DNA from: Candidatus Contendibacter sp.
Lineage (GTDB): Bacteria > Pseudomonadota > Gammaproteobacteria > Competibacterales > Competibacteraceae
Length of the DNA: 64,000 nt
Direction of reading: 5' to 3'
Assembly: GCA_029624675.1 (NCBI GenBank)
Contig: JARSSP010000071.1
Coordinates: 62,001 to 126,000, forward strand
Part shown: piece by piece, positions 17,550 to 26,737 of the stretch
Layout of the letters: the number at the start of each line of letters is the position of its first letter
Numbering within the stretch: the stretch's first letter is position 1
Notes under the pieces: generated by a model
What the model saw: the letters and a program-made list of their open reading frames with translations, nothing else
The model's database searches: none
Told to the model about the DNA's origin: nothing
Position numbers and translations under genes: made by a program

Positions 17550-18629
17550 TTAATCGATGGCTTCCTCGTCCAGCAGGGCGGCGATGAACTCGGCGGCGTC
17601 GAATGTTCGCAAATCCTCGATGCTTTCACCGACCCCGATGAAACGGATCGGCAGTCCCAATCGGCGGGCGATGGCGAAGACAATACCCCCCTTGGCGGTG
17701 CCATCAAGCTTGGTCAGGATCAGCCCGGTCACGCCGACCGCCTCGTGAAATTGCACCGCCTGGTTGAGGGCGTTCTGGCCGGTGCTGGCGTCCACCACCA
17801 GCAATACCTCGTGCGGAGCGGTGGCGTCCACCTTGCCCATCACCCGCTTGATCTTCTTGAGTTCCTCCATCAGGTTCGACTGGGTATGCAACCGTCCAGC
17901 GGTGTCGGCGATCACCACGTCCAGCCGCCGGGACTGGGCGGCCTGGATCGCGTCGTAGATCACCGAGGCCGCGTCAGCGCCATTTTGTTGAGCGATGACC
18001 GGAATCTGGTTGCGCTCGCCCCAGACCTGCAGTTGCTCGACGGCGGCGGCGCGGAAGGTGTCGCCAGCCGCCAACAGCACCGAATGATCCGCGGCGCGCA
18101 GCCACTGGGCCAGTTTGCCAATGGTGGTGGTTTTGCCAACGCCGTTGACCCCCACCATCAGGATGACATAAGGCCGGGAATCACTGGGCCGCCACGGTTG
18201 CTGGCAAGGCGCGAGGATAGTCAACAGTTCCTCGCGTAGAGCCTGGAGCAGCGCCGGGACATCGTTCAACTGCTGGCGCGACACCCGCTCGGCCAGCCGC
18301 TTGATCAAATGCTGGGTGACATCGACGCCGACATCGGCCAGCAACAGGCGGCTTTCCAATTCCTCCAGCGCCTCGTCATCAAGCTTTTTGCCGGCAACCC
18401 AGCGGGACAAGCCGCTGACCAAACCTTGGCGAGTGCGCCGTAACCGGTCGCGCAATCGGGCGAAACGCTCGGGCCTAGACTTCGCCGGCTCGACCGATCC
18501 AGCGGCTGGCTCCAGCGCGCGGCTCCTGCCAAAAGGCCAGTGAATGGGTCGGTTCAGAACCTCGAACAAACTGGGTTTTCTGACTGGTGGGTCAACGGGA
18601 TCGGGCTTGAAGTCGGTCATGATGATCAT
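17550..18629 (-). CDS. ftsY: Signal recognition particle receptor FtsY
   Basis: FtsY is the membrane-associated SRP receptor GTPase that delivers ribosome-nascent chains to SecYEG. The 359-residue protein has a short acidic/basic N-terminal A domain (about 60 residues, much shorter than in E. coli), then the N domain and the G domain. GTPase motifs are [20 protein letters not shown] (G1), [19 protein letters not shown] (G3), [11 protein letters not shown] (G4) and [22 protein letters not shown] (G5 and C-terminus). An ATG three codons downstream (18620) is an equally plausible start. It precedes rpoH on the same strand. Confidence 0.95.
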   Translation of the reverse strand: MIIMTDFKPDPVDPPVRKPSLFEVLNRPIHWPFGRSRALEPAAGSVEPAKSRPERFARLRDRLRRTRQGLVSGLSRWVAGKKLDDEALEELESRLLLADVGVDVTQHLIKRLAERVSRQQLNDVPALLQALREELLTILAPCQQPWRPSDSRPYVILMVGVNGVGKTTTIGKLAQWLRAADHSVLLAAGDTFRAAAVEQLQVWGERNQIPVIAQQNGADAASVIYDAIQAAQSRRLDVVIADTAGRLHTQSNLMEELKKIKRVMGKVDATAPHEVLLVVDASTGQNALNQAVQFHEAVGVTGLILTKLDGTAKGGIVFAIARRLGLPIRFIGVGESIEDLRTFDAAEFIAALLDEEAID

Positions 18630-18692
18630 CCAGCAAACACTGGGACCACGCCTCCCGGATTGGGAGCGCGACGAAGAGCAAACCCGCGCGAT

Positions 18693-19040
18693 TCAATCCG
18701 TGGCCAGCAACGCCTGGTCGATTCGGGACACCCAAATCAGCGCCTCGTCGTGGGCCAGCAGCAAGATTTGGAGATTATTGCGGTAATCCTGCCAGGACTT
18801 CTCAACGCACTCGGTCATGGCATCGGCATAGCAGGCCACCAGCCTATCCGGCGAATCGGTCATCCGGAACCGCCCCACGTGTTCCACCCCATGTCGCAGA
18901 CAGACCAGATAAAGATCCAGCGTCTTGCGCACCGCGCCGAGCACCCCGATGCCCATCGACCCGCTGAGTCGTAGCGCGCATTGCAACGCCAGCAGATTCA
19001 CCGTCTGGTTACGCTCCATCATCCTGTCCAAAGTCATCAT
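18693..19040 (-). CDS. Small helical protein, phasin-like
   Basis: A 115-residue, almost wholly helical protein without signal peptide or membrane helix. The pattern RNQTVNLLALQCALRLSGSM, then VRKTLDLYLVCLRHGVEHVGR and SWQDYRNNLQILLLAHDEAL resembles phasins, the small amphipathic proteins coating polyhydroxyalkanoate granules. That fits a PHA-storing organism, for which the hbd and enoyl-CoA hydratase genes give weak support. The match is by pattern only and the protein may instead be an orphan. It stands between ftsY and thyA on the same strand. Start choice between the two adjacent ATGs is arbitrary. Confidence 0.55.
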   Translation of the reverse strand: MMTLDRMMERNQTVNLLALQCALRLSGSMGIGVLGAVRKTLDLYLVCLRHGVEHVGRFRMTDSPDRLVACYADAMTECVEKSWQDYRNNLQILLLAHDEALIWVSRIDQALLATD

Positions 19041-19175
19041 GACTTATTTCACCTTGATCGTGTTCATTTATTGCATCGCAACATAATTTGCGATGATCGT
19101 CAAGCCAATTCGTCCGCGGCTCTCCACTGGTTATAACAGTGATATGCGAACCCTAGATGACGACGTGGACCGAGG

Positions 19176-19970
19176 TCACACCGCCACTGGCGCCTGGATG
19201 ACTGGGTGTGCCTGATAGTCGATGACCTCAAAGTCCTCATAGCAGTACTCCGCAAGCCCGGCGGGCCGACGGTGGATCGCCAGGCGCGGCGCCGGATAGG
19301 GTTCGCGACTCAGTTGCAAGCGGGCTTGCTCCAAATGATTCCGGTACAGATGACAGTCGCCGCCGGTCCAAATCAATTCGCCGACCCGCAGGTCGGTCTG
19401 CTGGGCGACCAGGTGCGTCAGCAACGCATAGCTGGCGATGTTGAACGGCACGCCAAGGAACAGATCGGCGCTGCGCTGGTAAATCTGGCAGGACAATTCG
19501 CCATTGGCGACGTAAAACTGGAACAGCACGTGACAGGGCAACAACCGCATCCGTTCCAGCGCGCCGACATTCCACGCCGACACCAGGATCCGCCGCGAAT
19601 CGGGATCGCACCGCAGTAAATCGAGAGCACGAGCCATCTGATCAATATGCCGGCCATCGGCCGCCTCCCAGTCGCGCCACTGCTTGCCATAGATCGGTCC
19701 CAGATCACCGTTTTCATCGGCCCACTCGTCCCAGATCGTCACCCCATGCTCGCGCAGGTAACGGAGGTGGGTATCACCACGCAGAAACCAAAGCAGTTCG
19801 TAAATGATCGAGCGCAGATGCAGCTTCTTGGTCGTCACCAGCGGAAAACCGCGCCGCAGATCGAAGCGCAGTTGCGCGCCGAACACGCTGAGTGTTCCCA
19901 CTCCAGTCCGGTCCTCCTTGCCAACCCCCTCGGTCAGCACTCGCCGCAACAGATCAAGATAAGGTTTCAT
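19176..19970 (-). CDS. thyA: Thymidylate synthase
   Basis: ThyA methylates dUMP to dTMP using methylene-tetrahydrofolate. The ATG at 19970 ([20 protein letters not shown]) gives 264 residues, identical in length to the E. coli enzyme; an ATG 11 codons upstream is less likely. The active-site cysteine lies in [13 protein letters not shown], and the folate/dUMP-binding phrases [46 protein letters not shown] and [14 protein letters not shown] are all intact. The ending QAPVAV matches the conserved C-terminus that closes over the substrate. Confidence 0.97.
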   Translation of the reverse strand: MKPYLDLLRRVLTEGVGKEDRTGVGTLSVFGAQLRFDLRRGFPLVTTKKLHLRSIIYELLWFLRGDTHLRYLREHGVTIWDEWADENGDLGPIYGKQWRDWEAADGRHIDQMARALDLLRCDPDSRRILVSAWNVGALERMRLLPCHVLFQFYVANGELSCQIYQRSADLFLGVPFNIASYALLTHLVAQQTDLRVGELIWTGGDCHLYRNHLEQARLQLSREPYPAPRLAIHRRPAGLAEYCYEDFEVIDYQAHPVIQAPVAV

Positions 19971-20088
19971 GGCGGGGAATCTCAAGGCTCCATTCCTCAT
20001 CAAAACAGTGGCATTTTATGGTGCAATGCAATATAGTGACTGCAATTTCATGAAGCATGAATGGGTTACCGCGCGTTAGGTTATAGTA

Positions 20089-20448
20089 ATGATCGCCAAA
20101 GCGACTTCCTCGATTCAAGTGATCGCCCGGCTGTCCCGGCTACTGGACGCCATCGCCGCGCATGACGAGCCCGTCAGCCTCAAAATCCTGGCCAGCGCCG
20201 CTGGTCTGCATCCTTCGACCGCATTTCGCATTTTGGCGTCGCTGATCGAGCACGACTTAGTCGAGCGCAGCGTCAACGGTCGCTACCGGCTGGGCGTTAA
20301 GTTGCTGTGTCTGGGCGACCGTGCTCGCAACCAGACTAGTCTTCAACGCGAAATTCACCCGCTGGTGGAGCGGTCACGCAACTTACTTGGTGAGCCCGCT
20401 CGTCCAGGTGACCGCGAGGACGGCACGGCGACATCGAACGCTTGTTAG
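20089..20448 (+). pseudogene. Truncated IclR-family regulator
   Basis: Only the DNA-binding half of an IclR-type repressor is left: 119 codons against the usual 250. Residues 8-65 form the winged helix-turn-helix (VIARLSRLLDAIAAHDEPVS, then LASAAGLHPSTAFRILASL, ERSVNGRYRLGVKLLCLG), and the linker LQREIHPLVERSRNLLGE is recognisable. Then the frame changes character (PARPGDREDGTATSNAC) and stops. The effector-binding GAF-like domain is missing. Its place is taken by the convergent 3' end of the symporter-kinase gene 55 bases later. A deletion is the simplest explanation. A DNA-binding fragment might still be made, but a decayed gene is more likely. Confidence 0.7.
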
Positions 20449-20502
20449 AAACGCTAGGCCCCAGGGGGCCGGTCCCAAGCAAACCTCGCCCCTCGCCCGC
20501 TA

Positions 20503-23220
20503 TCACATGGGCAATTCCATGATGAAGGCGGCGCCTTGACCGATATCACTCTCCACCCAGATACGTCCATTATGGTGTTCAACGATCTTCTGGCTGATCG
20601 GCAGCCCCAGACCCGTGCCTTTTGGCTTGCCGGCAAGACTATTACTGACCTGATGAAATTTCTCGAAGATCAGTTTGTGCTGGTCCTGGGCAATACCGGG
20701 GCCATTGTCACGAACCTCGATCCGCCAGCAGTCCGCCGCCGGCTCCAGTCGAATGATCACCTCACCGGTCTGCTCCGGGCAGAACTTCACGGCGTTCGAC
20801 AACAAGTTGATGATCACCTGGGTCAGCCGGTCGTGATCGCCGACAATGGTCACCGGCCGGTCGCCCAGTTCCTCGCGCAAGGTCGCCGCCTTGTCGTGGA
20901 ACAATTGGCTGGTGGAGTTGATGGCGTCCTGAATCAACGCCCGTAGATCGATTTCCTCGACGCGCCAGTCGATCCGCCCCGAATCGATCTTGGCCATGTC
21001 CAGGACCTGGTTGATCAACCGGGTCAACCGTTCGCTTTCCTTGACGATGATGCTGAGGAATCTGCCACGCTGTTCGACTTCCATGTCGGGGTTGGCCAGC
21101 AAAATTTCCGAAAAGGCGCGAATCGAGGTCAGCGGCGTGCGCAGTTCGTGGGTGACGGTGGAGATAAACTCGTCCTTCAGTCGATCCAGTTCCTGCAACC
21201 GGTCGTTGGCTTCACGCAGTTCGGCCGAGGCCGCTTCCAGTTTGCGGGATTGCTGCTCCAACCGACGGCTGTACTCAATGACCTGGGTGCTTTCGTCGAG
21301 GATGGTCATCACCTCCTCGATGCTGAGCACCTCGCCCATCATGATCGAGGAGATCATCACCCGAGCCGAAGCCGCGCCGATCGCGCCCGCCAACAACCGT
21401 TCGGTGTAATGGATCAATTGGGGGTCGGCTTGCAGCGGATAGTCGTCCTTGCCGTCGAGATAGCGGTCGAAGGCTTCGCTGGCGCGCTGTGGACCGATGA
21501 AGCGGGCCAACAGATCGTGGAGTTGGACGGTGTCCACCACGCCCCGCCACAGCAGCGCATCGCCGTCGTGGCGTTCACGCTCGAACACGTTGACGAACTG
21601 GCTACCCTGCACCTGTTCGATGGCGTTCGGCCGGCTTAACATCGAGCCGAACACCAAACCGCCGACGTTGACCAACATGCTCCAAAACACGGAGTGCATG
21701 TAGGGATCCGGGGTTTGCAGGCCGAACAGGGCGTAGGGCCTGAGCAGTTCCAGCCCAAACAATCCTTGCTCGACAAAGCCTACGCCGATCCAGCCGGAAC
21801 GGGCCATGGCCGGCAGCAGCAAGGTATAGGCCCAGACCAGGAACCCACCGCTCAGGCCGATGAGCGCCCCGCGCCGGTTCGCCCGCTGCCAGTACAGGCC
21901 AATCAGAATCGGCGGCGCGAACTGGGCGGCGGCGGCGAAGGAAATCAGACCGCTGGCCACCAGGGCGTAGGATTCCCCGATGAACCGAAAGTATAGGTAG
22001 CCCAGCAGGATCAAAGCCGCGATGCCAGCGCGGCGAATGCCGAGCAGCAGGCCGGAAAGGTCGGAACGACCAGCCAGCCAGCGCGGGTTGGCGCGCAGCA
22101 GGATCGGCATCACCACGTCGTTGCAGATCATGGTGGAGAGGGTGACGGTTTCGAACAGGATCATGCTGGTGGCCGCCGACAGCCCCCCCAGGAATGCCAG
22201 CAGCGCCAGGACCGGCATTCGTTCGATCATCGGCAACGTCAGCACGAAGGTATCGGCATCCACGTTGCCCTCGGCGAAAATCAGTCGTCCACCGAGGGCA
22301 ATCGGCAACACGAACAGGTTGATGACGAACAGATAGAGCGGAAACAGCCAGATCGCCTTGCGGATATGGGTCTCGTCGACATTCTCGACCACCAGCACCT
22401 GGAACTGCCGGGGCAGGAACAGGAACGCCATCATCGCCAGGAACATGAGCGACAACCAGCCACCGTAACCGCCTGGCACCACGCCGAACCGCATCAACGC
22501 CGCCAGTTCCGGTCGCGCCGCCGCTTGCTGGAACAGATCGCTGGGACCGCCGAACATCACGAAGGTCACCACCACGCCGACCAGCACGAAAGCCACCAGC
22601 TTGAACAGCGACTCGAACGCCACCGCCGCCACCATGCCCTCGTGACGCTCGGTAATGTCGATATGGCGGGTACCGAACAGGATGGCGAAGGCGATCAGCA
22701 CCAACGCCACGAAGAAAGTATTGTCGGCCCAGAACGGTTGATGGGTTGAGAAGGCCGGCATCGCCACCACCGGATACTGGCGCAACAGGCTGAAACTAGT
22801 GGCGATGGCTTTTAGCTGAATGGAGATGTACGGCAGAATACCCAGTACAACGATCACGGTCACCATACCAGCCAGCAGGCTGCTTTTGCCGTAACGGGAA
22901 GCGACGAAGTCGGCGATGGAAGTGATGCGGTGGACCTTGGTGATGCGCACGATGCGTCGCAGCACAAGCCAGAACAACACCGCCATCAAGGTCGGACCCA
23001 AATAGACCGGCAGGAAATCGACTCCGCTCTTGGCCGCCAGGCCGACGCTGCCGTAAAAGGTCCAGGCGGTACAGTAGATCGCCAGCGACAGGGTGTAGAT
23101 GTAGGGATTGGCGATGATCGAGCGGCCGGCGTCGGCGCGTTGGTCGCCGTAGTAGGCAATGCCGAACAGCACGCCCATGTAGGCCAACGCGCTGGCGATG
23201 ATGACGCCGTCGCTTAACAT
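20503..23220 (-). CDS. SSF-symporter/histidine kinase fusion, CbrA-like
   Basis: A 905-residue inner-membrane sensor. Residues 1-480 are a sodium:solute symporter (SSF) domain with about 13 helices (YCTAWTFYGSVGLAAKSGVDFLP region, DITERHEGMVAAVAFESLFK). After a linker comes a cytoplasmic histidine kinase. The phosphoacceptor is His691 in STVTHELRTPLTSIRAFSE, the N box reads QVIINLLSNAVKFCP and the G boxes DNGPGIAQ and GKPKGTGLGLPIS. This layout is that of CbrA-type kinases controlling carbon and nitrogen use, which may also transport histidine. Its ATG follows the stop of the small upstream protein with no gap. The NtrC-type partner CbrB is not in the window; the operon instead begins with a CheY-like receiver. 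Confidence 0.92.
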   Translation of the reverse strand: MLSDGVIIASALAYMGVLFGIAYYGDQRADAGRSIIANPYIYTLSLAIYCTAWTFYGSVGLAAKSGVDFLPVYLGPTLMAVLFWLVLRRIVRITKVHRITSIADFVASRYGKSSLLAGMVTVIVVLGILPYISIQLKAIATSFSLLRQYPVVAMPAFSTHQPFWADNTFFVALVLIAFAILFGTRHIDITERHEGMVAAVAFESLFKLVAFVLVGVVVTFVMFGGPSDLFQQAAARPELAALMRFGVVPGGYGGWLSLMFLAMMAFLFLPRQFQVLVVENVDETHIRKAIWLFPLYLFVINLFVLPIALGGRLIFAEGNVDADTFVLTLPMIERMPVLALLAFLGGLSAATSMILFETVTLSTMICNDVVMPILLRANPRWLAGRSDLSGLLLGIRRAGIAALILLGYLYFRFIGESYALVASGLISFAAAAQFAPPILIGLYWQRANRRGALIGLSGGFLVWAYTLLLPAMARSGWIGVGFVEQGLFGLELLRPYALFGLQTPDPYMHSVFWSMLVNVGGLVFGSMLSRPNAIEQVQGSQFVNVFERERHDGDALLWRGVVDTVQLHDLLARFIGPQRASEAFDRYLDGKDDYPLQADPQLIHYTERLLAGAIGAASARVMISSIMMGEVLSIEEVMTILDESTQVIEYSRRLEQQSRKLEAASAELREANDRLQELDRLKDEFISTVTHELRTPLTSIRAFSEILLANPDMEVEQRGRFLSIIVKESERLTRLINQVLDMAKIDSGRIDWRVEEIDLRALIQDAINSTSQLFHDKAATLREELGDRPVTIVGDHDRLTQVIINLLSNAVKFCPEQTGEVIIRLEPAADCWRIEVRDNGPGIAQDQHKLIFEKFHQVSNSLAGKPKGTGLGLPISQKIVEHHNGRIWVESDIGQGAAFIMELPM

Positions 23221-23517
23221 TCAGGGTAACCCGGTCGGATTCGCGGTGCGTGCCTGGCGTTGTTCGGCGGGCGCGGCTTCCAGATGGGAAGTTCTCCCTA
23301 ACACCACGGGTTGATCCGGTCGGTGGATTTCCGAATGTTCCACCACCACGATCAGCACGACGATGAGAATTAGCCATGCCAGATAAAGATAGAGATAGAG
23401 CAAGGGCACTCCAAACGGCATCCACGACCGGTCGAACAGATCCAGCACCGGATAGTTGAGCGCCAATACTCCAACGATAAACAGGATGACGATGTATTCC
23501 TTGGATTGTTGTCGCAT
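23221..23517 (-). CDS. Small two-helix membrane protein, CbrX-like
   Basis: A 98-residue protein with two hydrophobic helices (YIVILFIVGVLALNYPVLDL and LLYLYLYLAWLILIVVLIVV) and a polar C-terminal tail. Its stop TGA is immediately followed by the ATG of the SSF-kinase gene. In Pseudomonas a small hydrophobic protein, CbrX, is encoded directly upstream of and translationally coupled to cbrA; size, topology and position fit that here. Similar small proteins (DUF4212-like) sit next to plain SSF transporters. A role as a partner or translational leader of the symporter-kinase is inferred. Confidence 0.8.
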   Translation of the reverse strand: MRQQSKEYIVILFIVGVLALNYPVLDLFDRSWMPFGVPLLYLYLYLAWLILIVVLIVVVEHSEIHRPDQPVVLGRTSHLEAAPAEQRQARTANPTGLP

Positions 23518-23528
23518 CCCCTTTCCTC

Positions 23529-25628
23529 TTAAAAATGAGACATGGTCTTGCGAATCTCGACCATCTTGTCGGACGCCTCCAGCGCCTGGCCAAGGGTCTT
23601 GATCCCCTGCGCCTCCAGCAAATCCAGCAGCTTGAGAAACACCCGCGCCGTCACCAGCGAATCCCCCAGCGCGGTATGGCGATCATGCACGTCCACGCCC
23701 AATCGGTTGGCGATGGCGTCCAGGTTGTGATCGTCGGTGTAATCGTGCAAATAGCCGGACAACAACAGGGTGTCCAACACCGGATTGCCGAACCGCACGT
23801 TGAGCTTCCGTTCCTTCAGCTTCAGAAACTTCATGTCGAAGGCCGCGTTGTGCGCGACCAGCACGGTATGGTCGTCGCCGACGAAGGCGCGAAATCGCGG
23901 CAGCACCACATCGAGGCCAGCTTTGTCCCGAACCATGTCGTCGGTGATGCCGTGAAAGCGAATCGAAGCCTTGGGAATCGGCCGACCGGGGTTGACCAAC
24001 TGATCGAAGTTTTCGCCCGCCAGAACCCGGCGATTGACAATGCGCACCCCGGCGATCTGGATGATCTCGTCGCCCTTGGAGGGCGCCAAACCGGTGGTTT
24101 CCGTATCGAACACCACGTAGGTGAGGGCGCTGAGCGGATAATTGACCAGATCACCCCATTCCGCGCGTTCCTGTTCGCCCAGGGAAAAGTCGTAGAATTC
24201 CGGCCGTTCCGGCGACGCCTCGGTGGGCTCCCGCCACTGCCGCGCGGACGCTGGCAGCGGCAGGCGCAACAGCGAGTAGCCGCGCCGCCGATGCGACTGG
24301 CTCCACAAATCGCTATTGTGCCGGCGTAACACCTCGCCCACCGTGGTCGCGCCCACCAGGTCTTGAACGTGTTCGCTCAACCAACCTTCCAACTGGTGGG
24401 CGGGCAGCGGCTGACCAAGCCAGATGATGTCCAGATAGACTCGGCGGTTCCCCAACAGGCATTCGATCTCAAAGGTGTCACCGACCCCCTCGGCACGAAG
24501 TTGATCGAGCAAATACTCAAGCAACAGCCTGATCGAGTGGTTGTCCACGTTCAACCAAAGCGGCATACCCACCATGCTGACTCTCGGACCCGCGCGGTCT
24601 TGCAAATGATGGATAAGGCTGCCCAGCAGATCGGTGGAGTAGACATCGTTCATCGGCCAGCGACTGGCGTACAGGTTGCGCAGGTCGAACGTCAATTCCT
24701 GCAACCGTTGGCTCAACCGCTCGCTTTCCTCGACCACCACGCGCTGAAATGCCTCGCGCTGCGCCCGATCCATGTCGGCGAACGTCATGACGGTTTCGGC
24801 CGCCGCTCGCAGATTGGCCAGTGGTCGGCGCAAATCCTCGGTGCGCGTCTTGATCAGGGAGCGTTCCATCTGTTGCGTGACATCGCGAAAGGCAATGACA
24901 AAAGCGGCGCCCCGCTCGTCGGCGCCGGGCAGAAGACTCATTCGGCAGTGGAACATGGTTTCATCGTCCACCGTGGCGCAGACGAATTCGGCGTCATCGT
25001 CGGGCTTGCCGTCATCCACGTTGCGTTGGCGATAATTCAGCAATTGCAACGTACTCTCGATGGGCGCGCGGGTCCACAGATCGTACAGCGAGCGGCCCAG
25101 CCCCAACGCCGCGCGACTGGGCAACAGCTTGAGCGCCGCTGGATTGTAAAGCAGGATGCGGGCGTCCTGGTCGCAGACCAGCACGCCCTCGGACAACTCG
25201 CGCAAGACGGTTTCCAACCGGGCCTTCTGCCCCTCGATTTCCTGGGTGCCGATGGCGGTGGCGGCGACCACCTCGCGGCGGGCCTTGTGCAGGGCCTCGC
25301 CCAATTCCAGCAACATGGCCGGAAACTCCCCCAACCAGTGCTGCTTAGGCAACTCCAGCACGTAGCCGGGGTTACTACGGGTGATAATCCGCGCGCCGCG
25401 GGCCAACGCGCCGAGCGGGATGAAGCAATTCCAGTCCAGCATCGCCCAGGCCACGGTGATCCCGCCGACGCTGAAGAACGCGGCCAGCGCCAACCACAGC
25501 AGGGTCCGGTCGCGCAGGTTCGGGTCGGGAACGACCAGGAACACTTGCCAGCCGATCCAGACCAGGGCGGCGAGCGTCAGGCTGCCCGGAACCAGCCAGA
25601 GCAGCCAAAGCCGGGTCCGGTAGCCCAT
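23529..25628 (-). CDS. PAS/degenerate histidine kinase fused to DEDDh 3'-5' exonuclease
   Basis: The 699-residue protein joins a membrane-bound sensory part to a DnaQ-like nuclease. Two hydrophobic helices lie at residues about 7-30 and 43-62, then a HAMP-like linker, a PAS domain ([21 protein letters not shown], residues about 145-260) and a histidine-kinase-like dimerisation region. Where active kinases have H-E-x-R-x-P-L, this protein reads [17 protein letters not shown], with Asp in place of the phosphoacceptor His, and no clear ATP-binding G boxes remain. Residues about 510-685 are an intact exonuclease: DTETTG (Exo I), [11 protein letters not shown] (Exo II), [15 protein letters not shown] (Exo III, DEDDh type). 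It is co-transcribed with a CheY-like receiver 6 bases upstream and the CbrX-like/CbrA-like pair downstream. Confidence 0.88.
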   Translation of the reverse strand: MGYRTRLWLLWLVPGSLTLAALVWIGWQVFLVVPDPNLRDRTLLWLALAAFFSVGGITVAWAMLDWNCFIPLGALARGARIITRSNPGYVLELPKQHWLGEFPAMLLELGEALHKARREVVAATAIGTQEIEGQKARLETVLRELSEGVLVCDQDARILLYNPAALKLLPSRAALGLGRSLYDLWTRAPIESTLQLLNYRQRNVDDGKPDDDAEFVCATVDDETMFHCRMSLLPGADERGAAFVIAFRDVTQQMERSLIKTRTEDLRRPLANLRAAAETVMTFADMDRAQREAFQRVVVEESERLSQRLQELTFDLRNLYASRWPMNDVYSTDLLGSLIHHLQDRAGPRVSMVGMPLWLNVDNHSIRLLLEYLLDQLRAEGVGDTFEIECLLGNRRVYLDIIWLGQPLPAHQLEGWLSEHVQDLVGATTVGEVLRRHNSDLWSQSHRRRGYSLLRLPLPASARQWREPTEASPERPEFYDFSLGEQERAEWGDLVNYPLSALTYVVFDTETTGLAPSKGDEIIQIAGVRIVNRRVLAGENFDQLVNPGRPIPKASIRFHGITDDMVRDKAGLDVVLPRFRAFVGDDHTVLVAHNAAFDMKFLKLKERKLNVRFGNPVLDTLLLSGYLHDYTDDHNLDAIANRLGVDVHDRHTALGDSLVTARVFLKLLDLLEAQGIKTLGQALEASDKMVEIRKTMSHF

Positions 25629-25634
25629 GGCGGT

Positions 25635-26009
25635 TCAGCCCGCTCCCGCCAGTAGCTCGCGAACTCGCTCCACCACTTCCTGGGTCGAGAACGGCTTGGT
25701 GATGTAGTCGTCGGCGCCCAGCGCCAGACCCTTTTCCCGCTCGACCTCGCGGCCCTTGGCGGTCAGCATGATGATTCGGATATCCTTCCAGTCCGGGTTG
25801 GCGCGGACCGCCTGGCAAACTTCGTAACCGTTCTTGCGCGGCATCATCACATCGAGCAACATCAGATCGGGTGGTTCCGCCGCGATGGCGGTCAACGCCA
25901 CCTCGCCATCGGAAGCGGTGCGCACTTGAAAACCCGCCTGCTTCATCAGAAATTCCAACGACAGGACGATGTTCGGTTCGTCGTCCACCACCAGAATCTT
26001 GTTGGCCAT
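25635..26009 (-). CDS. Single-domain response regulator (CheY-like)
   Basis: From ATG 26009 (MANKILVVDDEPNIVLSLEF) the protein has 124 residues and consists only of a receiver domain. The acidic pocket is DDE near the N-terminus, the phosphorylated Asp lies in LMLLDVMMPRKNGYEV, the conserved Thr in IIMLTAKG and the Lys in DDYITKPFS. It has no output domain, so it may act as a phosphate sink or shuttle or by protein contact. It is the first gene of a four-gene operon with the exonuclease fusion, the CbrX-like protein and the symporter-kinase. The frame continues upstream of the chosen start without receiver similarity. Confidence 0.9.
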   Translation of the reverse strand: MANKILVVDDEPNIVLSLEFLMKQAGFQVRTASDGEVALTAIAAEPPDLMLLDVMMPRKNGYEVCQAVRANPDWKDIRIIMLTAKGREVEREKGLALGADDYITKPFSTQEVVERVRELLAGAG

Positions 26010-26061
26010 ATCCACATTTTCCTCGGTCGCCAAGCGCTTTCGTTCAGGCGGGATATTATGA

Positions 26062-26382
26062 TTATTTTTCCGCGTTATTGCGCGCCGCGCCGCCATCGCG
26101 CGACTCTGGCAAATTTTCCGGCTTTTTTTCGGCCGCGTCCTTGGCCAAACCGCCGCTGGCCTTGGCGACCGCTTCCCAGAATTTCTGCACCATTTCCATG
26201 GAAGTGAACTGGGTGGGCAGTAGCGGCTTCATCAAGGCCAGGGCATCGAAGTTGATCACGCCGCGTTGTAAATTGTCGCGGAGAGATTGCATCACATCGT
26301 CGTGGAAGGGCTGCACGTTCGGCAAACCCAGAAACTCGCGCATTTCCTGGGCGGTGGCCTCAACGCTGACATTGACTTTCAT
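26062..26382 (-). CDS. Conserved small protein, DUF6489-like
   Basis: An ATG at 26382 opens 106 residues beginning MKVNVSVEATAQEMREFLGL and containing NVQPFHDDVMQSLRDNLQRG and FTSMEMVQKFWEAVAKASGG. This is the pattern of a conserved proteobacterial protein of unknown function (DUF6489 as I recall). The N-terminal beta strand and the helices resemble phasin-like or granule-associated small proteins, but no role is known. The C-terminal 25 residues are charged and low in complexity. It precedes the receiver-kinase operon by 52 bases on the same strand and may be its first gene. Confidence 0.75.
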   Translation of the reverse strand: MKVNVSVEATAQEMREFLGLPNVQPFHDDVMQSLRDNLQRGVINFDALALMKPLLPTQFTSMEMVQKFWEAVAKASGGLAKDAAEKKPENLPESRDGGAARNNAEK

Positions 26383-26737
26383 CGAAAAACTTCCTCGGGC
26401 TTGGGCAGGACGATCCGCGTCGCCATGAGTTTGGCGAGGGGTTGGGAGGGGTTGGGAAATTGGGAATTCTATCAAGCATAGCAGGAGTCGCGCCGGTCTT
26501 CCGGCCACATCGTCCAGGGGGCGCCCTCGTCTGGGTAAAACCGGTGGGAATCACCGCCAGTGGCAACCCCCGACGGGCGTGGCCCGACCATGCTACGCAG
26601 GAATTCGGCCATATTCGAAGCTTGCGCTTTTGTATAGATCATGTATAAATATATCTAGCTGAATACGGGCCAATCATTGATTATTTAACAATCCTTGTCC
26701 AACCATTCCACATTCCGCGGCGCGTGAGACTCCCGAC
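26383..26737. other. Intergenic control region of divergent genes
   Basis: This 355-base stretch separates the DUF6489-like gene from the divergent B12-binding regulator. It holds a G-rich segment near 26430-26460, no plausible gene, and the AT-rich operator/promoter described separately at 26622-26652. Confidence 0.6.
26622..26652 (+). promoter_or_regulatory. Candidate promoter with direct-repeat operator for the CarH-like regulator
   Basis: A possible -35 TTGCGC (26622-26627) and -10 TATAAA (26644-26649) are spaced by 16 bases. Two direct copies of TGTATA, at 26631-26636 and 26642-26647, are exactly 11 bases apart (one helical turn) and cover the spacer and the -10. CarH proteins bind direct repeats with such spacing, so autorepression is a reasonable inference. 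Confidence 0.55.

Noticed and set aside
24363-25655. A 430-codon plus-strand frame opposite the exonuclease fusion
   Set aside because: The minus strand has PAS and DEDDh motifs in order; the plus frame has none and no ribosome site.
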